This document shows, piece after piece, positions 16,223 to 24,262 of a stretch of DNA of 46,305 bases. The stretch is from Frankia torreyi. GTDB taxonomy: Bacteria; Actinomycetota; Actinomycetes; Frankiales; Frankiaceae. The first letter of the stretch is position 1. Each line of letters begins with the position of its first letter. The stretch is taken from NCBI RefSeq assembly GCF_000948395.1, contig NZ_JYFN01000002.1:93658-139962 (forward strand). The letters run 5' to 3'. A model generated the notes under the pieces. It was not told the origin of the DNA. It saw nothing but the letters and a program-made list of their open reading frames with translations, and made no database searches. The position numbers were made by a program, and so were the translations under genes.

Positions 16223-16990
16223 ATGGGCGAGGTGGCGGCGGGCGAGGTGGCGGCGATGGTCCCGGCGACGGCCAAGGGTGAGGCGACCCGTGCCCACCTG
16301 TTGCGCACCGCGGCGGCGGTGTTCGCCGGGCAGGGCTACGCCGCGACGACGATGGCGCAGCTCATCGACGCCAGCGGGCTGACCAAGGGCGCGTTCTACT
16401 TCTACTTCCGCTCTAAGGCCGAGCTCGCCCTCGCCGTGCTCGCCGAGCAGAAGACCCGTTTCCTCGACCGGGTCGTCGCGGCGCTGGCGGGCCGGGAGCG
16501 GGCGGTCGACGAGCTGCTCGCCATGGTCCCGGTGATGGTCGAGCTGATCGAGCGCGACCCGGCAGTGTGGAGCGTCACCCGCCTGGCCCGCGAGCTCGCC
16601 GCCGAACCGGAGCTCGCCGCGCGGGTACGTGAGCCGATGGTGGCCTGGGTGGCGCTTGTCGCGGACGTCGTACGCCGGGCCCAGGCTCAGGGTGACCTGC
16701 GCGCCCATCTCGACGCCGACGCCCTCGCCGCGGTGCTCGTCGCCGCGTTCGACGGGCTGAAGTCGCTCACCGACGTCCTCGACGGCCCGCGGGCCTCGGC
16801 CCGCTTCGCCGAGCGGGCGGGGGTGCTGGCCGGCCTCGTCGACCTGGCGCTGTGCGGCGGTCGGGGCATGGCCACCGACCCGGCGGTCGGGGCGTCCTCG
16901 GTGGACACGGGCTCGGGGGCGGACACGGCGACGGAGGCGATCGCGCCACCGTCGGCCGTGGCCGCGGTGCCCGCCCGGCCCGGCGGGTAG
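16223..16990 (+). CDS. TetR family transcriptional regulator
   Basis: 255 aa. The N-terminal TetR DNA-binding domain (about residues 20-72) is classic: TRAHLLRTAAAVFAGQGYAATTMAQLIDASGLTKG followed by AFYFYFRSKAELA. The rest is an all-helical ligand domain, with a disordered Ala/Pro tail after about residue 215. It probably represses its own promoter and that of the downstream SDR gene, because the same operator-like sequence is found before both. The mRNA appears leaderless. The ligand is unknown; the ScbR-like group of gamma-butyrolactone receptors has a similar RSKAELA-type helix, but that is not proof of the ligand type. Confidence 0.92.
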   Translation: MGEVAAGEVAAMVPATAKGEATRAHLLRTAAAVFAGQGYAATTMAQLIDASGLTKGAFYFYFRSKAELALAVLAEQKTRFLDRVVAALAGRERAVDELLAMVPVMVELIERDPAVWSVTRLARELAAEPELAARVREPMVAWVALVADVVRRAQAQGDLRAHLDADALAAVLVAAFDGLKSLTDVLDGPRASARFAERAGVLAGLVDLALCGGRGMATDPAVGASSVDTGSGADTATEAIAPPSAVAAVPARPGG

Positions 16991-17052
16991 CCCCGCCCGC
17001 GCGCCTCGCGGCGGTCGGCGTCACCGCCGTCGTGTCCGCCTGCTCCCCCAAC

Positions 17053-17071
17053 AAACCGACCGGATGGTATG
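17053..17071 (+). promoter_or_regulatory. Second TetR operator, before the SDR gene
   Basis: AAACCGACCGGATGGTATG matches the reverse complement of the site in the tetR promoter (AAACCGACCAGGCGGTATG) at 16 of 19 positions. The arms ACCG and GGT are conserved, with the differences in the centre. It ends 9 nt before the preferred ATG (17081) of the SDR gene, where a bound repressor would block initiation. Confidence 0.65.
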
Positions 17072-17080
17072 GAGACGCTG

Positions 17081-17872
17081 ATGGACCTGCAGGGACAGAC
17101 CGCGCTGATCACCGGGGCGTCGACGGGCATTGGCGCGGTGTTCGCCCGCGCCCTCGCCGCGCGCGGCGCCGACGTCGTCCTCGTCGCCCGCGACCCAGAC
17201 CGCCTGCAGGCGGTGGCCGACCAGATCGTGGGCGACCACGGGGTGCGCGCCCAGATCGTCGCCGTCGACCTGGGCGACCCGGGCGCCGCCGACGTCGTCG
17301 CCGAGCGGGTCGCGGCCGCCGGGGGCCGGGTGGACCTGCTGGTCAACAACGCCGGCTTCGGCGCCTACGGCGACCTGGTCGGGGCCGACCCGGTCCGCCT
17401 CGCCGACCTGGTGCGGCTCAACTGCGTCGCGGTGGTCGCGCTGACCGCCCGTTTCCTGCCCGCGATGGTGGCCCGTGGGCAGGGGGCGGTGGTGAACGTG
17501 GCGAGCACCGCGGCGTTCCAGCCGTTGCCCCACATGGCCGTCTACGGGGCGAGCAAGGCGTTCGTGCTGTCGTTCAGCGAGGCGTTGTGGGCGGAGACGC
17601 GTTCGGCGGGGGTGCGGGTGCTGGCGCTGTGCCCGGGTGCCACCGAGACGCCGTTCTTCGACGTCCTCGGCACCCGCGACAGCGTCGTCGGCGCGGTGCG
17701 CACCCCCGAGCAGGTGGTGGCCGCCGCGTTGCGCGCCCTGCAGCGGGGCCGGCCGGTCGCGATCGACGGGCGGCGCAACGCGCTGCTGGCCCGCGGCGGG
17801 CGGCTGCTGCCTCGGCGGATGCTGGTGCGGATCGCCGAGCGCACCATGCGCCCGACGCCCGCCCGCATCTGA
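17081..17872 (+). CDS. Short-chain dehydrogenase/reductase (classical SDR)
   Basis: 263 aa from ATG 17081, preferred over ATG 17069 because GGAG (17071-17074) lies at the right distance and because 17069 is inside the operator. SDR hallmarks in order: cofactor motif TGASTGIG, NNAG (LLVNNAGFGAYG), catalytic Ser in NVASTAAF, and YGASK with the catalytic Tyr and Lys. After the catalytic core comes LCPGATETPFF. The long C-terminus with LLPRRMLVRIAERTM is basic and could lie against the membrane. The presence of the operator just upstream indicates control by the adjacent TetR. Substrate unknown; the group includes ketoacyl and steroid reductases. Confidence 0.9.
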   Translation: MDLQGQTALITGASTGIGAVFARALAARGADVVLVARDPDRLQAVADQIVGDHGVRAQIVAVDLGDPGAADVVAERVAAAGGRVDLLVNNAGFGAYGDLVGADPVRLADLVRLNCVAVVALTARFLPAMVARGQGAVVNVASTAAFQPLPHMAVYGASKAFVLSFSEALWAETRSAGVRVLALCPGATETPFFDVLGTRDSVVGAVRTPEQVVAAALRALQRGRPVAIDGRRNALLARGGRLLPRRMLVRIAERTMRPTPARI

Positions 17873-17998
17873 ACGCCGCCGGCACCAGGCCTCGCCGGCC
17901 AGGTCCGGCCTCACGGTAGGTCGCCCGGTTCGAAGGAGGCGGGGCGAGGCCCCAGCCGCCCGTGGCCCGTTCGAGGGCCCGCCTGGTGTGCAGCGGGT

Positions 17999-18691
17999 TC
18001 ATCCCGCGGACGCCGGTGAGGTGTCGGCGTGGGTGAGGGGGCGGGTGAAGGCGATGCGGTGCAGTCCCGGCCCGTCGTAGTCGACCTGGACGTCGACCTG
18101 GACGTCGACGCCGTCGACCGTGCGCTGCCCCGGGATGATGCGGAAGCCGAGCGCGGTGTGGAAGGCCACGGAGGTGGCGTTGCCCGGGCTGGTGATCGCC
18201 TCGACGCGCCGGGCGCCGTCGGCGGCGGCCTGGGCGAACAACCACCGGTACAGCCCGGCGGCGACGCCGCGGCGGCGCAGGGCCGGGTCGACGCCGACGA
18301 AGTGGATGTAGGCGGCGTCGGGCTGCGCGGCGGAGCGGAAGGCGATCAGGAAGGCCGTCAGCCGGCCGTCGGCGGCCTCGCCGAGCACGGAGGTGTCGGC
18401 GAAGTGCTGGAAGAACAGCCGCGGCAGCAGCAGCGCCCGCTGCCGGGAGCCGGCCTCGCCGCCGAAGCCGCCCCACCAGTCGTCCAGCACGGCGAGCACC
18501 CGCGCCTGGTCGGCGCCGCGCGGCCGCCGCCAGCGCAGCTCGCCGGGCAGCGCGGGGTGCTCGTACCGCGCGGGGTGCTCGGCCGGTGCGAGGTCACCGG
18601 CCGGTGCGGGGTGGTCGGGCCGGGTGGGGTGGTCGGGCCGGGTGGGGCCGGGAGCCGGCGCCGGGGCGGGGCCGTCGGGCGTGCGGATCAT
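17999..18691 (-). CDS. GNAT family N-acetyltransferase
   Basis: 230 aa from ATG 18691. A Pro-rich N-terminus (with PTRPDHP-type repeats from a G-rich direct repeat at about 18605-18650) precedes the GNAT domain. The core shows FIAFRSAAQPDAAYIHFVGVDPALRRRGVAAGLYRWLFAQA, which carries the V-x-P-x-x-R-R-x-G-x-A acetyl-CoA pyrophosphate-binding motif, then EAITSPGNATSVAFHTALGF. The substrate is unknown. Near the end VDVQVDVQVDYDG reflects a small tandem duplication. A longer start at 18748 is possible but adds Gly/Arg-rich sequence. Confidence 0.85.
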   Translation of the reverse strand: MIRTPDGPAPAPAPGPTRPDHPTRPDHPAPAGDLAPAEHPARYEHPALPGELRWRRPRGADQARVLAVLDDWWGGFGGEAGSRQRALLLPRLFFQHFADTSVLGEAADGRLTAFLIAFRSAAQPDAAYIHFVGVDPALRRRGVAAGLYRWLFAQAAADGARRVEAITSPGNATSVAFHTALGFRIIPGQRTVDGVDVQVDVQVDYDGPGLHRIAFTRPLTHADTSPASAG

Positions 18692-18761
18692 GTGGTGAGC
18701 CTGCCGGCCCCGCCGCGACCCGTCACCCCCTTTTCGTCCGCCGGCCACCCGGGGGCACAGG

Positions 18762-19925
18762 TCAGGGGCGCAGGGTGCGGAAGAAGGCGGTGACGTCGGC
18801 GGTGAAAAGCTCGGGCTGTTCGAGGGCGGCGAAGTGGCCGCCGTGGGGCTGCACGGTCCAGCGCCGCAGGTTGTAGTGGCGGGCGATGACGGCGCGCGCC
18901 GGCCGGTAGATCTCCTTCGGGAAGATCGCCGCGCCGGTGGGGGTGCTCACCTGCCGTTCGGGCGCGCCGAGCAGGCCCGCGGCACGCGTTTCGTAGTACA
19001 GCCGGATCGACGAGCCGATCGTCTCCGTCACCCAGTAGGTGGTGATGTTGGTGAGGAGGTCGTCACGGCTGATCGCCTTCTCCACGTCGCCGTCGCAGTC
19101 CGACCAGGTGCGGAACTTCTCCACGATCCAGCCCGCGAGCCCCGCCGGGGAGTCGGCCAGGGCGTGGGCGAGCGTCTGCGGCTTGGTGCCCTGGATGGCC
19201 TGGTAGCCGGTCTCGTACTGGGCGAAACGGCGGGCGAAGTCGAGGTCGGCGATCTCCTCCGGGGTGAGGTTGGCCCGTTCCTCGCGGGTCATCGGCGGCG
19301 GCGGGACCAGGTTGAGGTGGATGCCGAGCAGCCGGTCGGGATGGTAGGCGCCGAGATGGGCGGTGATGGCTCCGCCCCAGTCGCCGCCCTGGGCGGCGAA
19401 ACGGTCGTAGCCCAGGCGGGTCATCAGCTCCGCCCAGGCGTCGGCGATGCGGCGCACGTGCCAGCCGCGTTCGACCGTCGGCCCGGACCAGCCGTAGCCG
19501 GGCAGCGACGGGCAGATGACGTGGAAGGCGTCGGCGGCGTCGCCGCCGTAGGACGGCGGGTCGACGAGGCGGTCGATGACCCCGTCGAACTCCACGATCG
19601 ACCCGGGCCAGCCGTGGGTGAGCAGCAGTGGCACCGCGTCCGGATGCGGGGAGCGGGCGTGCAGGGCGTGCACGGTGGTGCCGTCGATGACGGTGCGCAG
19701 GTGCGGCCAGCGGTTGAGGCGGGCCTCGGCGGCGCGCCAGTCGAACCCGTCCGCCCAGTAGGCGCACAGCCCGCGCAGGTAGTCCACGTCGGTGCCCAGG
19801 TCCCAGCCCGTGCCGGGGATCTGCTCGGTCCACCGCGTCCGGCGCAGCCGGTGGCGCAGATCGTCGAGGACGGCGTCGGGAACGTCGATCGTGAAGGGCT
19901 GCAGGGCGGTTGACGGCGACGTCAT
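18762..19925 (-). CDS. Epoxide hydrolase (alpha/beta-hydrolase with EHN N-terminal domain)
   Basis: 387 aa from ATG 19925, with GGAG 7 nt upstream; the frame also has an ATG at 19982. The N-terminal epoxide-hydrolase domain includes FTIDVPDAVLDDLRHRLRRTRW and WPHLRTVIDG. The hydrolase core contains LLLTHGWPGSIVEF (oxyanion hole HGWP), QGGDWGG with the nucleophile D182, the tyrosine-bearing cap region, and the C-terminal GGHFAALEQPE with the catalytic histidine. The enzyme opens epoxides to vicinal diols by way of an ester intermediate. This subfamily is common in actinomycetes for xenobiotic or secondary-metabolite epoxides. Confidence 0.93.
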   Translation of the reverse strand: MTSPSTALQPFTIDVPDAVLDDLRHRLRRTRWTEQIPGTGWDLGTDVDYLRGLCAYWADGFDWRAAEARLNRWPHLRTVIDGTTVHALHARSPHPDAVPLLLTHGWPGSIVEFDGVIDRLVDPPSYGGDAADAFHVICPSLPGYGWSGPTVERGWHVRRIADAWAELMTRLGYDRFAAQGGDWGGAITAHLGAYHPDRLLGIHLNLVPPPPMTREERANLTPEEIADLDFARRFAQYETGYQAIQGTKPQTLAHALADSPAGLAGWIVEKFRTWSDCDGDVEKAISRDDLLTNITTYWVTETIGSSIRLYYETRAAGLLGAPERQVSTPTGAAIFPKEIYRPARAVIARHYNLRRWTVQPHGGHFAALEQPELFTADVTAFFRTLRP

Positions 19926-20042
19926 GGCTCGCTCCGAGGGGTCCGGGGTCGGATGATCACCGGCCGGCGGCGGGTGCCGCACGGCCAGCTCCGACTATCG
20001 ACCGCCGCGGCGGCGACCCGCAACGGACCGGGTACCGCCCGC

Positions 20043-20118
20043 GTCGGGCGGTCCTGGTCCCGTCGGGCGGTCCTGGTTGCATCAGGTGGTCCTGGTCGGT
20101 TCGGGTGGTCCGGTCGGG
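20043..20118 (+). repeat. 19-bp imperfect tandem repeat, four copies
   Basis: Four consecutive 19-bp units based on GTCGGGCGGTCCTGGTCCC fill the middle of the gap between the epoxide hydrolase start and the aminopeptidase stop. Copies one and two differ at two or three positions, and the last is more diverged. No gene fits the gap; the repeat is probably a replication-slippage product. Confidence 0.7.
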
Positions 20119-20138
20119 TCAGGCCGGTGCGGGGCTGG

Positions 20139-20909
<771 letters not shown>

Positions 20910-20968
20910 CCCGACCACCCTTCCCTGCCCACGCCGACGCGGCGTCACACCCGCCGCACCAGTCCCCA

Positions 20969-20990
20969 ATTACTATACCGGTATTACTAT
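20969..20990. promoter_or_regulatory. Divergent map/XRE promoter with overlapping operator elements
   Basis: An AT-rich island in very GC-rich DNA. A perfect palindrome ATACCGGTAT (20975-20984) is flanked by direct repeats ATTACTAT (20969-20976 and 20983-20990). TACTAT (20985-20990) serves as a -10 for the plus strand, putting the start of transcription at or next to the ATG 20998 (leaderless). On the minus strand TATAGT (20977-20972) is a -10 for map. The regulator encoded next door probably binds here. Confidence 0.65.
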
Positions 20991-20997
20991 CACGGGT

Positions 20998-21261
20998 ATG
21001 GTGCGCACGCCGTTGACCAGGGCGGAACGGGAACGCGGCGAGCGGCTGGGTGCGCTGCTGCGGGCCGCGCGCGGTGAGCGCAGCATGGTGGAGGTCGCCG
21101 CCGCGGCGGGGGTGTCCGCGGAGACGCTGCGCAAGATCGAGGCCGGCCGCATCGCGACGCCGGCGTTCTTCACCGTCGCCGCGCTCGCCGCGGTCCTCGG
21201 CCTGTCCCTGGACCTGTTGGCCGACGCCTGCGACCCGGCGGCGCTGAGCGCCCTGGACTAA
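20998..21261 (+). CDS. XRE family helix-turn-helix regulator (small)
   Basis: 87 aa, little more than one DNA-binding domain: RLGALLRAARGERSMVEVAAAAGVSAETLRKIEAGRIATPAFFTVAALAAVLGLSLDLLAD, i.e. the five-helix Cro/C1-type fold. The ATG at 20998 lies directly after the predicted -10, so the message is probably leaderless. Divergent organisation with map and the shared palindromic promoter suggest that it controls map and itself. The stop codon region is part of a 19-bp tandem repeat, so the repeats carry extra copies of the C-terminal codons and the TAA. Confidence 0.87.
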   Translation: MVRTPLTRAERERGERLGALLRAARGERSMVEVAAAAGVSAETLRKIEAGRIATPAFFTVAALAAVLGLSLDLLADACDPAALSALD

Positions 21262-21302
21262 GCCGAGCGCCCTGGACTAAGCCGAGCGCCCTGGACTAAG
21301 CG
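21246..21302 (+). repeat. 19-bp direct repeat, three copies, covering the XRE stop codon
   Basis: GAGCGCCCTGGACTAAGCC occurs three times head to tail. The first copy contains the last codons and the TAA of the XRE gene, so each repeat repeats a possible stop. The third copy differs in its last base. Confidence 0.85.
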
Positions 21303-21327
21303 GACCGCCCGCCGGCGGGAGCGGGTA

Positions 21328-21398
21328 CCGAGGACGCCGGCGACGCCGAGGACGCCGGCGACGCCGAGGACGCCGGCGACGCCGAGGACGCCGGCGAC
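21328..21398 (+). repeat. 18-bp tandem repeat, four copies
   Basis: CCGAGGACGCCGGCGACG is repeated four times without interruption (the last copy lacks its final G). A multiple of three, it would code for Glu-Asp-Ala-Gly-Asp-Ala if translated, but no gene is visible here. It lies in the gap between the XRE gene and the convergent MarR gene. Confidence 0.85.
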
Positions 21399-21466
21399 AT
21401 GGTCGGCCAGGGCACGGTGGCCTGTCGGCGCCCCTGCCGCGGCGGCGCCCGAGCGTTTCGGCGCGA

Positions 21467-21973
21467 TCAGGTCGGCGGGGGCTGCTGGTATCCGGGGTGG
21501 ACGCCGGGAGTCAGCCCCTGCTGGGCGGCGATGGCCGCCAGCAGGCTGGACAGGTGCGCGCGCTGGGCGTCGTCGAGCGCGGCGCAGATCTGGTCCTCGT
21601 GGGCGGCGGCGAGCCCGCGCATCCTCGCCATGACCGCACCGCCCTCGGCGGTCAGCTGCAGGGCGTGGTTGCGCCGGTCGGTCGGGTTGCGCGCGCGGGC
21701 GAGCAGTCCTTTTCCCTCCAGCCTGTCGACCAGGGCGACGATACGGCTCGGTACCACGCCCAGCTCCTCGGCCAGGGACCGCTGGCTGCGTCCGGGCCGC
21801 GCGGCGATCATGCGCAGGATTCCGACCTCGGCGGGGATCAGCCCGAGTTCGCTGATCCGCTCGGCGAACCGTGCCGCGGCGTGCGCGCCGACCTGGGCGA
21901 GCAGGAACGCCGTCCCCCTCGGTGGGCGCTGCGCCGCCGCCTCGTCGCGGCCGGTCGGCCGGTGTGTGGTCAT
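21467..21973 (-). CDS. MarR family transcriptional regulator
   Basis: 168 aa. The winged-helix domain is complete: LGLIPAEVGILRMIAARPGRSQRSLAEELGVVPSRIVALVDRLEGKGLLARARNPTDRRNHALQLT, with the DRR-wing typical of MarR. Helices before and after form the dimer interface. MarR proteins are usually relieved from DNA by phenolic or oxidising ligands. The gene is divergent from an SDR/membrane-protein operon and two palindromes lie between, so it probably represses both directions. The C-terminal QQPPPT tail is unstructured. Confidence 0.92.
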   Translation of the reverse strand: MTTHRPTGRDEAAAQRPPRGTAFLLAQVGAHAAARFAERISELGLIPAEVGILRMIAARPGRSQRSLAEELGVVPSRIVALVDRLEGKGLLARARNPTDRRNHALQLTAEGGAVMARMRGLAAAHEDQICAALDDAQRAHLSSLLAAIAAQQGLTPGVHPGYQQPPPT

Positions 21974-21993
21974 GGAAGCGATGGTAGCGACAG

Positions 21994-22027
21994 AGAATGA
22001 TTCTATGCTATGAATGGTTCACCATAG
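21994..22027. promoter_or_regulatory. MarR/SDR intergenic operators
   Basis: AT-rich stretch with two inverted repeats: AGAAT-G-ATTCT (21994-22004), overlapping a minus-strand -10 TAGAAT for marR, and ATGGT-TC-ACCAT (22014-22025), nested inside CTATG...CATAG arms (22008-22012 and 22023-22027). A plus-strand -10 candidate is TATGCT (22004-22009). These are natural targets for the MarR protein. Confidence 0.55.
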
Positions 22028-22048
22028 AGAACTGAGGTGACTGTGGAC

Positions 22049-22834
22049 ATGATCAACGACGCCGGTGCTCGCCGGCCGCACTATCCGGACCTGGCCGGCA
22101 AGGTCGCGCTGGTGACCGGCGGCTCCCGTGGGATCGGCGCCGCGACCTGCCGGGCGCTGGCGGCAAGCGGCGCCAGGATCGCGGTGAACGGCCGTGACCA
22201 CGCTGCCATCGACGTCGTCGTCGCGGCGATCGCCGCCGATGGCGGCACGGCGGTGCCGGCGCCCGGTGACGTCACCGACGCCGCCGTGGTGGGACGCCTG
22301 CGCGCGCACGTCGAGCAGACGCTGGGCCCGGTGGAGGTCCTCGCGGTGTTCGCCGGCGGCCAGGGCTCCCCCGTGCCCACCGTCGAGCTCGACCCCGCTC
22401 GCTGGCAGGCGGTCCTCGCCTCGGAGCTGACGTCGGTGTATCTGACCGTGACCGCCTTCCTGCCCGCCATGATATCCCGGGGCGGTGGGTCGATCATCAC
22501 CATGTCCTCCACGGCAGGTCGCCACCCGGGCGGCGCCAACGCCGCGTACGCGGCGGCGAAGGCGGGCGTGGTGATGTTCACCCGGCACCTGGCGAACGAG
22601 GTCGCCAGGCACGGCGTCCGCCTCAACTGCCTGGCCCCCTCGGCGGTCCTCAACGACCGCATGCGGCGGTCGATGTCCGCCGAGCAGCTCCAACGGCTGT
22701 CGGCGGTGTTCCCGCTGGGCCGCGTCGGGCAGCCCGACGACATCGCCCAGGCCGCGCTCTACCTGGCCTCGAACGCCTCCTGCTGGGTCACCGGGGTCAC
22801 CCTCGACCTGACCGGCGGGCGCGTGATCCTGTGA
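22049..22834 (+). CDS. Short-chain dehydrogenase/reductase, FabG-like
   Basis: 261 aa from ATG 22049; GAGGTGA (22034-22040) lies 8 nt upstream, which is better than the GTGs at 22037 and 22043. Motifs: VTGGSRGIG cofactor loop, NGRD (suggesting NADP(H) use), Ser in IITMSSTAG, and YAAAK catalytic pair, then LNCLAPSAV and the C-terminal WVTGVTLDLTGG typical of FabG-type enzymes. The NNAG motif is replaced by VFAGG, a small deviation. It starts the operon divergent from marR and overlaps the next gene by GTGA. Confidence 0.9.
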   Translation: MINDAGARRPHYPDLAGKVALVTGGSRGIGAATCRALAASGARIAVNGRDHAAIDVVVAAIAADGGTAVPAPGDVTDAAVVGRLRAHVEQTLGPVEVLAVFAGGQGSPVPTVELDPARWQAVLASELTSVYLTVTAFLPAMISRGGGSIITMSSTAGRHPGGANAAYAAAKAGVVMFTRHLANEVARHGVRLNCLAPSAVLNDRMRRSMSAEQLQRLSAVFPLGRVGQPDDIAQAALYLASNASCWVTGVTLDLTGGRVIL

Positions 22835-23550
22835 CGATCGCTGCGCGTTCCGGCCGGCAGGGCGGCGGCGGACCGCCCCTGGGTATCCTCGCCGTGGTGT
22901 TCACGGCGCTGCTCGTCGCCGGGCTCGCCGTGAGCACGGCCATGGCGGGCGGCGACATCTTTCCCTCACCGTTCAGCTCGTCGCCGACGATCCTGGCGTA
23001 CTTCCACGACCATCGCGATCCCGTGCGCGTCAGCGCGTTCCTGCAGTTCGCTGCCTCGGTCCCGCTGGCGATCTACGCGGCCACTGTCTCGGCCCGCCTG
23101 CGCACTCTCGGCGTGCGGGTACCCGGCCCCACCATCGCCCTGGCCGGGGGCGTGGTGGCCGCCACCATGCTCGCCCTGTGCGGGCTGGTCAGCTGGGTGC
23201 TGGCACGTCCGGACGTCCTCGACGAGCCGGCGGTCGTGCGGGCACTGCACGACCTGGCCTTCGTCACCGGGGGCACCGGGCACGTCGTCTTCCTCGGCCT
23301 GCTGGTCGCGGGCGTCGCCGTGCCGGGGCTGCTGGCCGGACTGCTGCCGCGCCCGCTGGCGGTGGCCGGTCTGGTCGTCGCCACCATCGCCGAACTGTCC
23401 ACGATCACCCTGCTCGTCTCCGACGCGGCGGTGCTGCTGCCCCTAGCCCGGTTCACCGCGTTGGCCTGGCTCGTCGCCACCGGCTTCCTGCTGCCGCGCA
23501 CCCGGGCCACCAGGGCCAACAGGGCCACCAGGGCCGGCACGAACATCTGA
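22831..23550 (+). CDS. Integral membrane protein, about six transmembrane segments
   Basis: 239 aa from GTG 22831, overlapping the SDR stop by GTGA, so the two are coupled. Hydrophobic segments: LGILAVVFTALLVAGLAV, a longer one around VSAFLQFAASVPLAIYAATV, IALAGGVVAATMLALCGLVSWVL, HVVFLGLLVAGVAVPGLLAG, LAVAGLVVATIAELSTITLLV and FTALAWLVATGFLL. The external loop after helix 1 contains FPSPFSSSPTILAYFHDHRD. The C-terminus has a short basic ATRANRATRAG repeat. The layout resembles DUF4386-like proteins, without a known function. Its partner SDR and the MarR regulator suggest a response to a small lipophilic compound. Confidence 0.75.
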   Translation: MTIAARSGRQGGGGPPLGILAVVFTALLVAGLAVSTAMAGGDIFPSPFSSSPTILAYFHDHRDPVRVSAFLQFAASVPLAIYAATVSARLRTLGVRVPGPTIALAGGVVAATMLALCGLVSWVLARPDVLDEPAVVRALHDLAFVTGGTGHVVFLGLLVAGVAVPGLLAGLLPRPLAVAGLVVATIAELSTITLLVSDAAVLLPLARFTALAWLVATGFLLPRTRATRANRATRAGTNI

Positions 23551-23623
23551 ACCCCGGCCGCAACCCCCGGCGGGTGCCGCGGCCCGCGTCGCCTGGGCCC
23601 ATCGGGGTCCGTCAGGAGCAATC

Positions 23624-24262
23624 GTGAAGCTGCTCATCTTCGGCCCCACCGGTGGCACCGGCGCCCGGCTGGTGACCCAGGCGCTGCAGGCCGGTCACGA
23701 CGTCACCGCCGTCGCCCGTCACCCGGACCGGGTCCCCGCGGGCGAGCATGCCCGCCTGACCGTCATCGCCGCGGACATCCTGGCGCCCCCGGGGTGGAAG
23801 GCCGCCGTCGGCGGGCAGGACGCCGTGCTGTCCTGCCTGGGCAGCACCGAGCGCAGGCATCCCACCACCGTCTACTCCCAGGGCGCGGCTGCCATCATCG
23901 ACGCCATGCGCGACGCCGGGGTGCGACGGCTGGTGTGCCTGTCCTCGGCGGGTCTCGACGTCGCGCCGGGCACCGCGCTGCCCCAGCGGCTCGTCACCAC
24001 CGTGGTCATCCGGCGTCTCTACCGGCACGGCTACGCCGACATGACCATCATGGAACGCCTCCTCGCCGCCAGCGGCCTCGACTGGACGGTGATCCGCGCA
24101 CCGATGCTCACCGACGGGCCGTTCACCGGGCGCTACCGCACGGCGGTCGACCAGCACCTGGTGAAACCGAAGGCCGTCTCCCGGGCAGATCTCGCCCACT
24201 ACATGCTCACCCATCTCGCCGACCGCGAGAGCTGGCAGAAGACCGTGCACATCTCGTCGTGA
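23624..24262 (+). CDS. NAD(P)H-binding protein (NmrA/biliverdin-reductase-B-like SDR)
   Basis: 212 aa from GTG 23624 with AGGAG 5 nt upstream. The Rossmann motif is FGPTGGTGARLV, then VTAVARHPDRV, the ILAPPGWKAAVGGQDAVLSCLG segment, LVCLSSAGL, and DWTVIRAPMLTDGP, all characteristic of the atypical SDR family with BVR-B and YwnB. It likely binds NADP and may reduce flavins or quinones, or sense redox state. It follows the membrane protein by 73 nt. Its last 56 bases overlap the end of the convergent EamA reading frame, which suggests that the EamA C-terminus is not native. Confidence 0.85.
   Translation: MKLLIFGPTGGTGARLVTQALQAGHDVTAVARHPDRVPAGEHARLTVIAADILAPPGWKAAVGGQDAVLSCLGSTERRHPTTVYSQGAAAIIDAMRDAGVRRLVCLSSAGLDVAPGTALPQRLVTTVVIRRLYRHGYADMTIMERLLAASGLDWTVIRAPMLTDGPFTGRYRTAVDQHLVKPKAVSRADLAHYMLTHLADRESWQKTVHISS

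Noticed and set aside
21246-21398. CRISPR array
   Set aside because: The units are contiguous, with no spacers; no cas genes are nearby.
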